This document shows, in pieces, positions 18,516-27,715 of a stretch of 64,000 bases of DNA. This stretch comes from Lutimonas saemankumensis (GTDB lineage Bacteria > Bacteroidota > Bacteroidia > Flavobacteriales > Flavobacteriaceae). Position numbers and translations under genes: made by a program. Under the pieces are notes generated by a model. That model made no database searches and was not told the origin of the DNA. It saw only the letters and a list, made by a program, of their open reading frames with translations. The stretch lies in assembly GCF_020171465.1 (NCBI RefSeq), contig NZ_JAIUZR010000003.1, positions 372,001 to 436,000 of the forward strand, written 5' to 3'. Each line of letters begins with the position of its first letter. Positions within the stretch are counted from its first letter, which is position 1.

Positions 18516-19454
18516 ATGAGATTTATGTATAAATGCCTGTTTCCAGTTCTGTGCCTGTTTTTTTATCCAATGTACTCGCAGGAGTCAGGTGATGTGCTCT
18601 TGCTTGTATTGGGTACGGTTCAGGATGCCGGATCGCCCCATGCTGCCTGTAAGAAAGCCTGTTGTGCGGACCTGTTCGGAAATCCGAACCCAAAAAGAAA
18701 GGTTGTTTCGTTAGGATTGATTGATAAGATCAATAAAAAGAAATATTTGTTTGAAGCTACACCAGACATGACGAGCCAAATGAAAAGCCTTTCCCGATCA
18801 GGAGGGTTTCATGATCGCGAAACTCCAGATGGTATATTTTTAAGCCACGCCCATATTGGTCACTATACCGGATTGATGTATCTGGGTAAAGAAGCAATGA
18901 ATGCGGATCGTGTGGTTGTTCATGCGATGCCAAAAATGAAAGAATATCTGGAGAATAATGGCCCATGGAGTCAATTGGTTGGCAATAATAATATTAATAT
19001 CAACAAGCTATTTAATCAAAGGCTAATGGCATTGTCAGAAGAAATTAGCGTGGAGCCTGTACAGGTTCCTCACCGCGATGAATATTCAGAAACGGTTGGG
19101 TTCAGAATTAATGGCCCGAATAAAAGCGCTTTATTTATACCTGATATTGATAAATGGGAAAAATGGAACCTAAACATTGCTGATGAGGTCAAAAAGGTGG
19201 ATTATGCCTTTCTGGATGCGACATTTTTTGATGCAAAAGAGATCAATAACAGGGATATTTCAGAAATCCCACACCCTTTTGTCATTGAAAGCATGAAAAA
19301 ATTTCAGTCTCTGAATGATAAAGAAAGATATAAAGTGATCTTTATTCATATGAACCATACAAATCCACTTCTGGACCCTGCTAGCGAAGCCACCAAAGAG
19401 GTTTTGAAGAAAGGTTTTAGAATAGCAAGGTATAATGATGTATTTTCGCTTTAG
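18516..19454 (+). CDS. Metallo-beta-lactamase-fold hydrolase, PqqB-like, exported
   Basis: About 312 residues from ATG 18516; a GTG lies one codon upstream. A signal peptide precedes DVLLLVLGTVQDAGSPHAAC, the PqqB-like beginning. The metal motif reads SHAHIGHYTGL, so the Asp of HxHxDH is Gly. The other likely ligands are kept: VPHRDEYSE (His), FIPDIDKW (Asp) and IHMNHTNP (His). A Cys cluster KKACCADL occurs near residue 50. No PQQ synthesis genes are nearby, so a role in PQQ is unlikely. It is probably a periplasmic hydrolase of unknown substrate. Confidence 0.78.
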   Translation: MRFMYKCLFPVLCLFFYPMYSQESGDVLLLVLGTVQDAGSPHAACKKACCADLFGNPNPKRKVVSLGLIDKINKKKYLFEATPDMTSQMKSLSRSGGFHDRETPDGIFLSHAHIGHYTGLMYLGKEAMNADRVVVHAMPKMKEYLENNGPWSQLVGNNNININKLFNQRLMALSEEISVEPVQVPHRDEYSETVGFRINGPNKSALFIPDIDKWEKWNLNIADEVKKVDYAFLDATFFDAKEINNRDISEIPHPFVIESMKKFQSLNDKERYKVIFIHMNHTNPLLDPASEATKEVLKKGFRIARYNDVFSL

Positions 19455-19487
19455 GACCATGATGAATACAATTGAACCAATTAGGGG

Positions 19488-20063
19488 ATGAAAGAACAGT
19501 ATTACAAAGAACAGCACTTTGATAATGAGGATTTTACCGCGAAAGGAATGATCGAAGCTGATTTTGAGGCCTGTTGCTTTAAGGGCTGTAATTTTTCAGG
19601 AGAAGACCTTTCAATGATCGATTTCATAGACTGTGAGTTTATTGAATGTAACTTGAGCCTTTGTACACTTAATGGTACCTTATTTCAGGAATGTATATTT
19701 AACCGATGCAAATTGTTGGGTCTCAGGTTTGAAAATTGTAACGATTTTGGCCTTTCTGTTCAGTTTTCTTTTAGTATCCTTGATAACAGCTCATTTTTCA
19801 AGGCAAAAATACCATCAACAAAATTTTTTAATTGTCAGCTTAGAAATGTTGATTTTTCCAACGCCATGATGGAATCTTCTGAATTTATTGAAAGCGATCT
19901 CGAGGGTGCTGTTTTCGATCAAACCACGCTTGACAAAGTTGATTTCAGTACCGCTGATAATTTTTCAATAGATCCTGAAGCCAACAAGCTTAAAGGAGCA
20001 AAGTTTTCGAGATCAAACCTCAAAGGCCTTTTGCTTAAATATAATTTGAATATCGAAGGTTGA
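19488..20063 (+). CDS. Pentapeptide repeat protein (Qnr/McbG-like)
   Basis: A 191-residue protein made of pentapeptide units A(D/N)LXX-like throughout, for example FEACCFKGCNFSGEDL, then IECNLSLCTLNG and SSEFIESDLEGAVF. These form a right-handed quadrilateral beta-helix. A less regular loop around residues 85-100 splits the helix, as in Qnr proteins that protect DNA gyrase from quinolones. It is rich in Cys, with Cys in about ten positions of the helix. A resistance function is not implied by fold alone. Confidence 0.85.
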   Translation: MKEQYYKEQHFDNEDFTAKGMIEADFEACCFKGCNFSGEDLSMIDFIDCEFIECNLSLCTLNGTLFQECIFNRCKLLGLRFENCNDFGLSVQFSFSILDNSSFFKAKIPSTKFFNCQLRNVDFSNAMMESSEFIESDLEGAVFDQTTLDKVDFSTADNFSIDPEANKLKGAKFSRSNLKGLLLKYNLNIEG

Positions 20064-20224
20064 ATTTGATTTTGGGCTTCATTGTAACTTACTTATTTCA
20101 ATACTATTCATCAGGGAAATGGTCAAAAAAACCCTATCTTTATCATGATCACAGAAGTGATTTTCAAAATAAATAAGAGGATAAATTAAACCTATTTAAT
20201 TATCAGTAAAACAATACAATAGAT

Positions 20225-22486
20225 ATGTGTAAGTATTTTAATCTTGCCTTATTCCTGGCTTTGATTCCTTTCAGTTTAATTGTGGCCCAGGAGAATATGA
20301 ATTCTCAATTGTTAAACCTTGATCGAATTTATTCCGGTGAGTTCAGTCAAAGCTATGAGCGCACCATACAATGGATCGAAAACGGAAACGCTTATGTGAT
20401 CATTGAAAAATCCAAACAGAACCCGGAGGCAGATAGATTGGTACGCTATGACAGTCAAACCCAGAGTCAAAGCGAATTCGTGTCTGCGTCAAATTTAGTG
20501 ACCGGGAAGGGCCCCTTAAAGATTGAGAGTTTTAGCCTGTCGGCAGATGGTTCAAAAGTACTGATTTTTACAAATTCAAGCAGAGTCTGGCGCTCCAATA
20601 CCAAAGGAGATTATTGGGTTTTTGATCAAGATTCAGGAGAACTGAAACAATTGGGTATGTCTATGGAACCTTCCTCCTTAATGTTTGCTAAGTTTTCATC
20701 AGATAATAAATATGTCTTTTATGTACATAAGTTCAATATTTACAAAGAAAATTTTCAAACAGGTGAGATAGAACAGTTAACTGCCGATGGGGATGGGGAT
20801 ATCATTAATGGTACGTTTGACTGGGTCTATGAAGAGGAATTTGGTAAGCGAGATGGTTTTAGCGTCAGCCCTGAGGATAGTTATCTTGCTTTCTGGAATT
20901 TGGATGCCTCAGATACAGGTGTGTTCTATATGATCAACAACACGGATTCTATCTATTCACGGCCAATACCTGTTCAGTATCCCAAAGTGGGTCAGGAACC
21001 CTCTGCAGCAAAGATTGGAGTGATCGACCTCAAAAAAGGAACAACCGTTTGGGTTCCTTTGTACGGCGGGGAACGAGAGAATTATGTTCCCGGAATGCAG
21101 TGGGTGAATGATGATCTACTGCTGATCCAGCAAATGAACAGGCATCAGAATACGCTTATTGTATGGTCCTACGAACCATCTACAAAGGCTTTGCGAAAAG
21201 TGTATACGGAAAAAGAAGACACCTATATTGAGCTCTTGTACCCGGATATTTCATCTAATAGCTGGGGAAGCAATGATCTGGAACTGGCTGATGGCGGGAA
21301 AGCTTTTTTAAGAATGACTGAAAACGATGGCTGGAGGCATATTTATAAAGTTCATATCAGTACAGGTGAAAAGGTGCTTGTGACGCCGTTTGACTATGAT
21401 GTGGCCTCGATGCGCGTTCCAACAGAAAAAGGTATCTATTATATGGCTTCCCCGGAAAATAGCATGCAACGATACTTATACAGTACCGATATAAAAGGTA
21501 AAGGCAAGCAAAAAAGACTGACGCCGGCGAGTTTTAGCGGGGTTAACAATTACAATATCGCCCCCAACGGAAAGTATGGCATCCATACCCATCAAAGTGC
21601 AAAAACGCCAAGAACCGTGCGGTTTGTGAGCTTGCCGGATCATAAGATCATTAAGACAATAGTTGATAATAAGGCTTATGCCGAAAAAAGGTCAACGCTG
21701 TCACTTCCGGAGGTGAAATTTACAAAAGTAACCACGGAAGAAGGTATTGAGATCGATGTAAAAATGGTACTTCCTTTAAATTTCGATCCAAATCAAAAAT
21801 ACCCTGTTATTTTTAATGTTTATGGTGAACCCTGGGGACAGGTGGCTACAGATACACAGGTCGGTTTATGGGATGTAATGATGGCTCAAAAGGGATATGT
21901 CATCGTGAATATGGATAACAGAGGAACTCCTTGTTTAAAAGGAAGTGAATGGAGAAAAAGTATTTATCGTCAGGTGGGCCGAATTAATGTCAGAGATCAG
22001 GGCCTGGCCGCGAAGGAACTGTTAAAGCTTGAATATCTTGATAAGGAAAGAATCAGTGTCTGGGGATGGAGTGGCGGAGGAACCATGACCTTGAATCTGT
22101 TGTTTAAGTTCCCTGAAATCTATAAAACCGGAGTAGCCGTAGCCGCTGTATCCAATCAGCTGGTTTATGATAATATTTATCAGGAACGCTATATGGGCCT
22201 TCCGCAGGAGAATATGCAGGATTTTATAGATGGTTCTCCTGTTACCTATGCCAAAAATCTTGAAGGAAACCTCCTTTTGATTCACGGGACTGCCGATGAC
22301 AACGTTCACTATCAGAGTGCTGAAATCCTGATCAATGAATTGATAAAGCAAAATAAACAGTTTCAAATGATGGCCTATCCCAACAGGTCTCACGGAATTT
22401 ATGAAGGTGAAAACACAAGGAAACATTTGTATACCACCATTACTGAATATATCATGGAACACAATCCGCCAAATGCATCCAATTAA
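20225..22486 (+). CDS. Dipeptidyl peptidase IV (S9B) family protein
   Basis: A 753-residue exported serine peptidase. The signal peptide spans about 5-21. The N-terminal eight-blade propeller holds the Glu pair in DWVYEEEFGKRDGF that binds the substrate amino terminus. The C-terminal alpha/beta-hydrolase domain has the nucleophile Ser616 in GWSGGG, Asp691/Asp692 in TADDNV and His723 in RSHGIY. DPP IV removes X-Pro dipeptides and acts in the periplasm in Bacteroidota. The 161-base gap before it holds no gene; a weak promoter-like TATCTTTA lies at 20137-20144. Confidence 0.92.
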   Translation: MCKYFNLALFLALIPFSLIVAQENMNSQLLNLDRIYSGEFSQSYERTIQWIENGNAYVIIEKSKQNPEADRLVRYDSQTQSQSEFVSASNLVTGKGPLKIESFSLSADGSKVLIFTNSSRVWRSNTKGDYWVFDQDSGELKQLGMSMEPSSLMFAKFSSDNKYVFYVHKFNIYKENFQTGEIEQLTADGDGDIINGTFDWVYEEEFGKRDGFSVSPEDSYLAFWNLDASDTGVFYMINNTDSIYSRPIPVQYPKVGQEPSAAKIGVIDLKKGTTVWVPLYGGERENYVPGMQWVNDDLLLIQQMNRHQNTLIVWSYEPSTKALRKVYTEKEDTYIELLYPDISSNSWGSNDLELADGGKAFLRMTENDGWRHIYKVHISTGEKVLVTPFDYDVASMRVPTEKGIYYMASPENSMQRYLYSTDIKGKGKQKRLTPASFSGVNNYNIAPNGKYGIHTHQSAKTPRTVRFVSLPDHKIIKTIVDNKAYAEKRSTLSLPEVKFTKVTTEEGIEIDVKMVLPLNFDPNQKYPVIFNVYGEPWGQVATDTQVGLWDVMMAQKGYVIVNMDNRGTPCLKGSEWRKSIYRQVGRINVRDQGLAAKELLKLEYLDKERISVWGWSGGGTMTLNLLFKFPEIYKTGVAVAAVSNQLVYDNIYQERYMGLPQENMQDFIDGSPVTYAKNLEGNLLLIHGTADDNVHYQSAEILINELIKQNKQFQMMAYPNRSHGIYEGENTRKHLYTTITEYIMEHNPPNASN

Positions 22487-22506
22487 TTCTTAATTGATTC
22501 GTTGAC

Positions 22507-23421
22507 ATGGAATTTATTGATTATTACAAAATACTTGGGGTAGATAAAAAAGCTACAGAAGCTGATATCAAGAAAGCTTACAGAAAGCTGGCGAGAAAGT
22601 ACCATCCGGATCTGAACCCGAATGATAAGAAGGCTGAGCAAAAATTCAAAGAGATAAACGAAGCCAATGAGGTTTTGAGCCATGCGGAGAACAGGAAAAA
22701 GTATGACACTTACGGTAAAGACTGGAAGCATGCAGAAGAATTTGAAAAAGCCAAACAACAGGGATATTACAGGGACAGGAGTTCCAGGGGCCAGTCAGGA
22801 GGCCAGTCTCAAAGACAAACGTATTCCGGACATTTTTCTGAAGAAGATTTTTCTGATTTTTTCAGTTCCATGTTTGGCGGCGGCAGGTCATTCAGAGGCA
22901 GGTCAGCAACCTTCAGGGGGCAGGATTTTCAAGCAGATCTTCATTTGAGCCTAAACGATGTATACCATACGCACAAGAGAACTTTGACCGTTGATGGCAA
23001 GAATATACGACTTACTATTCCTGCAGGGGTAAGGGATGGACAGACAATCAAAATAAAGGGCTATGGTGGAGAAGGCGTAAATGGCGGACCGAAAGGAGAT
23101 CTGCACATACGATTTCAAATCGATAATTCCACTGAGTTCAAAAGAGATGGAAACAACCTCTTTAAGACAGTTGATCTGGATATGTATAAGGCTGTTTTAG
23201 GAGGAGAGCTGGTCATTAATACCTTTGAGGGAAAGGCTAAACTAAAAGTTAAGGAAGGTACTCAAAACGGAACCCAGGTGAAATTGAAGGGGAAGGGCTT
23301 TCCGGTCTATAAAAAAGAAGGTCAGTTTGGTGATCTGATCATCACTTATCGAATTAAAATTCCTGAGAACCTGAGTTCAAAGGAAAAGGAGTTGTTTAAC
23401 GAACTGTCTAAATTGAGATAA
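22507..23421 (+). CDS. cbpA: CbpA-type DnaJ co-chaperone
   Basis: A 304-residue J-domain protein. The J domain (4-70) holds the HPD triad at 33-35 in KYHPDLNP. A Gly/Arg/Gln-rich linker (85-130) leads into two C-terminal substrate-binding domains (about 135-300). The DnaJ zinc-finger cysteines are absent, which separates CbpA from DnaJ. It activates DnaK ATPase activity. CbpM is encoded three bases downstream, the same pairing as in E. coli. Confidence 0.92.
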   Translation: MEFIDYYKILGVDKKATEADIKKAYRKLARKYHPDLNPNDKKAEQKFKEINEANEVLSHAENRKKYDTYGKDWKHAEEFEKAKQQGYYRDRSSRGQSGGQSQRQTYSGHFSEEDFSDFFSSMFGGGRSFRGRSATFRGQDFQADLHLSLNDVYHTHKRTLTVDGKNIRLTIPAGVRDGQTIKIKGYGGEGVNGGPKGDLHIRFQIDNSTEFKRDGNNLFKTVDLDMYKAVLGGELVINTFEGKAKLKVKEGTQNGTQVKLKGKGFPVYKKEGQFGDLIITYRIKIPENLSSKEKELFNELSKLR

Positions 23422-23423
23422 TT

Positions 23424-23723
23424 ATGAAAATAGAGAATTACATTTCTGTTCATCATCTTTGTGAATTGTATCAGGCGAAGATTTCTTTTTTCAGAGAACT
23501 GGATGATCAGGGATTACTTGAGATCGTTGCTCTTGAAGATACCTTGTATCTGCATAAGGACAGGTTACATGAAGTTGACCGTATTATAAGGATTCATCGT
23601 GAACTCAATGTAAATATTGAGGGAGTAGATGTCGTGCTGAATCTGCTTCAAAGAATGGAAAAGCTACAGGCTGAGTTAAGCAGGGTTCAGAGCAGGTTAA
23701 GACTGTATGAAGAAGATTTTTAA
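23424..23723 (+). CDS. cbpM: Chaperone modulator CbpM
   Basis: A 99-residue protein with the CbpM/MerR-like helix-turn-helix core: ISVHHLCELYQAKISFFREL, then VDRIIRIHRELNVNIEGVDVVLNLL and a C-terminal coiled coil (ERMEKLQAELSRVQSRLRLY region). CbpM binds the J domain of CbpA and blocks its interaction with DnaK. The start follows the CbpA stop by two bases, so the pair is translated from one transcript. Confidence 0.9.
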   Translation: MKIENYISVHHLCELYQAKISFFRELDDQGLLEIVALEDTLYLHKDRLHEVDRIIRIHRELNVNIEGVDVVLNLLQRMEKLQAELSRVQSRLRLYEEDF

Positions 23724-23754
23724 AAAACCATGAAAAACGTAAAATCAATTAAAA

Positions 23755-25752
23755 ATGATGAAACCTTTGAGAGCGGCGATTTTCCTAATTCTGATTAGTG
23801 TGCTTGGTTCCTGCTCAAATAAAAATGAAAAAGGCCATTCCCACAGGTCCGGTGAAAGCCCTGGTGAGGAAGGGCTATGGCTTTCTTACCGTGAAGAGGC
23901 TACCGTATTTAAATTATGGTCTCAGAATGCCGATAAGGTTCGGTTAAATTTGTACAGACAGGGCAAAGGAGGAGAACCTTTTGAACAATTTGAAATGGAG
24001 CAGGGCCCTGGTGGCATGGCATGGGTCAAAGAACTTGATGGTGACTGGAACGGAACTTATTATACGTATCAGGTAAAATATGACGGTGAATGGCTTGATG
24101 AGACCCCTGGGGTTTATGCCAAGGCTGTTGGGGTGAATGGAAAAAGGGCCATGGTTCTTGATATGAAACTCACAAATCCTGAAAACTGGGATCAGGACAA
24201 AGGCCCTCAATTAAACTATCCGAATGAAGCCATAATCTACGAAATGCATATCAGGGATATGACGATTCATCCGGAGTCAGGGTCTTCGGGTCCGGGAACC
24301 TATTTGGGGTTGGTGGAATCAGGAACCAGAGGGCCTGGTGGAGTTGCCACGGGTATAGATCATTTAAATGAGCTTGGGGTTAATTATGTACATTTATTGC
24401 CCACTTTTGACCACTATGCCATCAATGAAAGCAGGCTGGACAGTGCACAATTCAACTGGGGCTACGATCCCCAAAATTACAATGTTCCTGAGGGATCTTT
24501 TTCTTCTGATCCTTTTCACGCTGAGGTGCGTATTAAGGAGTTTAAACAAATGGTCAAAACATTTCATGACCATGGGATAGGGGTTATTCTTGATGTGGTT
24601 TATAACCATACAGGGAGGACTGAGAATTCTAATTTTAATCTGGAAAGTCCGGAATATTATTACAGATTTAGAGACGATGGAAGCTATTCTGATGCTGCAG
24701 CCTGTGGAAACGAAACGGCTTCTGAAAAGATCATGATGCGGAAATTCATTCTGGAATCTGTCAAATACTGGGCAGAAGAGTATCATCTGGATGGATTTCG
24801 ATTTGATCTTATGGGTATTCATGATATTGAAACGATGAATGAAGTTGCTCAAACCCTTAAAGATGTTAACCCTAATATTTTTGTCTATGGAGAGGGATGG
24901 ACCGCAGGAGACAGCCCGTTGCCTGAAGAAAAAAGAGCCTTAAAAAAACACATCATAAAAATGCCCCTAATCACTGCGTTTAGTGATGATATCAGAGACG
25001 GTCTAAAAGGTTCGGTTTTTGTAGATGAAAGCACTGGATTTGTCAGTGGGGCAGAAGGGGCCGAGGAGTCGGTAAAGTTTGGCATTGTGGGTTCTATTGA
25101 ACATCCTGAAGTGGACTATGGTAAAGTTAATTATTCAGATTCTGCTTGGGCCAATGACCCCTGGCAGGCTATTTCCTATGTTTCATGTCATGATAATCAT
25201 ACCTTGTATGATAAATTGAAAGTGTCACGACCCGACACCGGTAAAAAAACCTTAATCGCCATGGATAAGCTTGCCAATGCGGTGGTTATGACCTCGCAGG
25301 GGGTAGCATTCATTCATGCCGGATCTGAAATGCTCAGGACGAAGGCTGAAGAACATAATTCGTATAATTTACCGGATTCCATCAATCAGATTGACTGGAA
25401 CTGGAAGGCTGATCATTTGAAAGTCTTTGAGTATTACAGGAATCTAATCCGACTAAGAAAGGATCATCCGGCATTTAGGATGACCTCTGGAGATGAGGTG
25501 AGAAAACATCTGTCATTTGAAAGGACGGAACCCGGTCTTATTGCCTATCAAATAAAGGATCATGCCAATGGAGATTCCTGGAAGAATATCCTTGTGGTCT
25601 ACAATGCAAATGAGGCTCCTGTTGAAATGGAAATTGAAGGTAGCTGGACTTTAGCCGTAAGAGGGGATGAATTCAATCTCAAAAGTGGTGAAATACTCTC
25701 CGGTGTAGTCAGAGTGCCTTCAATTTCCATGTTTGTCGCTTATCAGAAATAG
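23755..25752 (+). CDS. pulA: Type I pullulanase-like GH13 lipoprotein
   Basis: A 665-residue lipoprotein with lipobox SVLGSC (Cys20). A CBM48-type beta domain (about 40-130: FKLWSQNADKVRL) precedes the TIM barrel. GH13 motifs are the pullulanase signature YDPQNYNVPEGS, DVVYNHT, the nucleophile Asp351 in FRFDLMG, the acid/base Glu380 in YGEGW and Asp480 in CHDNH. It cleaves alpha-1,6 links in pullulan or branched starch, and the lipid anchor puts it at the cell surface or periplasm. No other starch-utilisation gene adjoins it. The symbol follows the family. Confidence 0.88.
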   Translation: MMKPLRAAIFLILISVLGSCSNKNEKGHSHRSGESPGEEGLWLSYREEATVFKLWSQNADKVRLNLYRQGKGGEPFEQFEMEQGPGGMAWVKELDGDWNGTYYTYQVKYDGEWLDETPGVYAKAVGVNGKRAMVLDMKLTNPENWDQDKGPQLNYPNEAIIYEMHIRDMTIHPESGSSGPGTYLGLVESGTRGPGGVATGIDHLNELGVNYVHLLPTFDHYAINESRLDSAQFNWGYDPQNYNVPEGSFSSDPFHAEVRIKEFKQMVKTFHDHGIGVILDVVYNHTGRTENSNFNLESPEYYYRFRDDGSYSDAAACGNETASEKIMMRKFILESVKYWAEEYHLDGFRFDLMGIHDIETMNEVAQTLKDVNPNIFVYGEGWTAGDSPLPEEKRALKKHIIKMPLITAFSDDIRDGLKGSVFVDESTGFVSGAEGAEESVKFGIVGSIEHPEVDYGKVNYSDSAWANDPWQAISYVSCHDNHTLYDKLKVSRPDTGKKTLIAMDKLANAVVMTSQGVAFIHAGSEMLRTKAEEHNSYNLPDSINQIDWNWKADHLKVFEYYRNLIRLRKDHPAFRMTSGDEVRKHLSFERTEPGLIAYQIKDHANGDSWKNILVVYNANEAPVEMEIEGSWTLAVRGDEFNLKSGEILSGVVRVPSISMFVAYQK

Positions 25753-25787
25753 GCCCCAAGAGGAACCTGCTTCGTAACAAAGATCTT

Positions 25788-27314
25788 TTAATTACCAATA
25801 ACAATCTTTTCTTTGTAAATATAGGTTCCATTTTTAATCACGGCAAAATACATTCCTTTTGGCAGTTTTGAGGCATCATATTCAATCTCAGTCTCTTGAC
25901 CCTTTTTAGTTCTTGCATTGAAGAAGGTTCCAACTTTTTGACCATGAATATTGAACATTTCGATTGAGGAAATACCATTCTCTTTCGATTTAAACGCAAT
26001 TTTGCCTGCTTCTGTAGCCGGATTTGGGTAAATAAGAGGTTTGTTTCTAATTTCTTTAATCCAAACCGTCTGAATTTCTTCTTCGTTTTCAGTATCATCC
26101 TTATCATCACAATGACCAGGTCCAATTCTTCCGTTATTAAAATCATCAAGAATTCCACCCAGTTTAACTGCCTTATCTTCCAATGTTCTATTGCCTTTCA
26201 CTTCCTGAGGCGTATGTTCTTCCAAGAAATCTGTAGCCTCCTTATATGCATCGGCAATGTCACTTGGATCTGAATTATTGAGCAAATTCAATTGGGCAGC
26301 AATGTATTGGTAAGCCAGAATATAATATTTCCCTCCCTTACCAGGTTTTGTGTCAAACACTTCGCAATAATTCTGTTTCGAAAGAAAAAAACTGGTATTT
26401 TCAGCGTAACCACCAGGAATTAAATCCCATGTAGAGTCCCTTCTGGGACCATTTCCGTTACCGGATTTACAAAGTGAATGGGTCTTCCAGTATCCTTGCG
26501 TTAGCGTGCATCCATCGTAGACTTTCTCAACATCAACAACCACTCCACCAACAATAAAGGAGTCTCCATTGTAATTGTCTGAAGCCGGATCGGGTGAATA
26601 AATTGAAATATCCAACCGATCTATATCCCCTGGAATATTTTCGAATTTATATTCGAATAAAAGAAACGAGTTTCCCTGATCATAGGTATTTTCAGAGAAA
26701 GTTGCATTTAAATATCCATCATCGGATTTTATATTTATAATCATGTTTCGAATTGTTGCGTCCAATTCCGAAACGGGGATTCGGACAACAATATCCCTGG
26801 ATTCATTTGCAGGTTCGAAATCGATTGAATAAGTGTATGGATTTGCGGACCCATTGTGATACATGAAGACAGGTGTTATATCGGAATAGCTTGTGTAGGT
26901 TAATTCCAAACGATTTCGATGAATAAGTGCGTAGAATGAATGAATGTTGTCTTCCATTCCACTTTTAATTACCGCATTAATAACAGAGTTTGTAAGTGAT
27001 GAGAACTTCCTTGAATAGACTCCTATAGAAGGATCTGAACCTGAGGAAAGATTTTGATCTCCTGATATTTGAGACCATTCTGAATCAGAATCAGATCCAT
27101 TGTCAAACAAGACCCCGTCCGATGGAGGGATTGCATTAAATCCTTTTGAAGTGGCATAAGCCTTTACCTCATTGACAGAATTCCAATCAGAAATTGATAA
27201 AGACTCTGAAGTTTTTCCATTCACTCCTAATCCGAGGAGTTCGATTTGTTGAGCCTGACCAACGTTTAAGGAGGTGCACAAAAAAAATAAAAATAAAAGT
27301 AACTTTTTAACCAT
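25788..27314 (-). CDS. T9SS type A sorting-domain surface protein
   Basis: A 508-residue secreted protein. The signal peptide is at 1-21 (ending GQAQ). The C-terminal 80 residues form a type A sorting domain: LIYPNPATEAGKI, MFNIHGQKVG and LPKGMYFAVIKNG. This directs passage through the type IX secretion system and cell-surface attachment. A mid-protein domain (about 270-395) begins TQGYWKTH and holds spaced Cys residues; this motif recurs in secreted proteins of unknown function. Residues 30-265 are probably beta-sandwich. An acidic DDKDDTENEEE stretch precedes the sorting domain. Confidence 0.87.
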   Translation of the reverse strand: MVKKLLLFLFFLCTSLNVGQAQQIELLGLGVNGKTSESLSISDWNSVNEVKAYATSKGFNAIPPSDGVLFDNGSDSDSEWSQISGDQNLSSGSDPSIGVYSRKFSSLTNSVINAVIKSGMEDNIHSFYALIHRNRLELTYTSYSDITPVFMYHNGSANPYTYSIDFEPANESRDIVVRIPVSELDATIRNMIINIKSDDGYLNATFSENTYDQGNSFLLFEYKFENIPGDIDRLDISIYSPDPASDNYNGDSFIVGGVVVDVEKVYDGCTLTQGYWKTHSLCKSGNGNGPRRDSTWDLIPGGYAENTSFFLSKQNYCEVFDTKPGKGGKYYILAYQYIAAQLNLLNNSDPSDIADAYKEATDFLEEHTPQEVKGNRTLEDKAVKLGGILDDFNNGRIGPGHCDDKDDTENEEEIQTVWIKEIRNKPLIYPNPATEAGKIAFKSKENGISSIEMFNIHGQKVGTFFNARTKKGQETEIEYDASKLPKGMYFAVIKNGTYIYKEKIVIGN

Positions 27315-27341
27315 AGCAATTTGATTTTTGGACTTATTTGG

Positions 27342-27372
27342 TAAATGTACAAAAAAATATCAATTTTTGCAA
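27342..27372 (-). promoter_or_regulatory. Promoter-like TTG-N20-TACATTTA upstream of the T9SS protein gene
   Basis: On the minus strand TTG (27372-27370) is followed after 20 bases by TACATTTA (27349-27342), a near match to TAnnTTTG. The start codon is at 27314, about 28 bases further. The rest of the space from 27373 to 27528 is AT-rich and I see no gene in it. Confidence 0.45.
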
Positions 27373-27528
27373 TTTGGCTAAATGGTAACCTGTTTAAAGT
27401 CAGTTTATTGAAGAGAATATTTTCACAGTTTTACACTATGAGATCAGATAGGTTAATTTAACAGTTGAGCAAATAATAATTGAGAAGAAAATTTATGGGG
27501 GTAACCTTACACTCCCTTTAGGAAAAAG

Positions 27529-27600
27529 TACCTCCGCTAGGAATCGAACCTAGATCTAAAGTTTAGGAAACTTTTGTTCTATCCGTTGAACTACGGAGGC
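27529..27600 (-). tRNA. tRNA-Arg (anticodon CCT)
   Basis: A 72-base cloverleaf read on the minus strand. The acceptor 5' GCCTCCG pairs with CGGAGGT (one G-U pair). The anticodon arm is AAAGT-TTCCTAA-ACTTT, giving anticodon CCT, which reads AGG (Arg). The T arm contains TTCGATTC. CCA is not encoded. It lies alone between the T9SS protein gene and the GH97 gene. Confidence 0.95.
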
Positions 27601-27715
27601 ATATATCGAATTTAATCTTCCTTTTGGACCAACAAATATATATTTAAAATGTAGAATTGGAAAGCTATTTGAAGGGGTTTTTTTATATTTATGATCCTAT
27701 CCAAATCATTGAAAT

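Noticed and set aside
22022-22462. 146-residue minus-strand frame opposite dipeptidyl peptidase IV
   Set aside because: It mirrors the catalytic domain coding region of the S9B peptidase; no independent signal.
24394-24852. 152-residue minus-strand frame inside the pullulanase gene
   Set aside because: Antisense shadow of GH13 motifs; rich in rare residues and without a start context.
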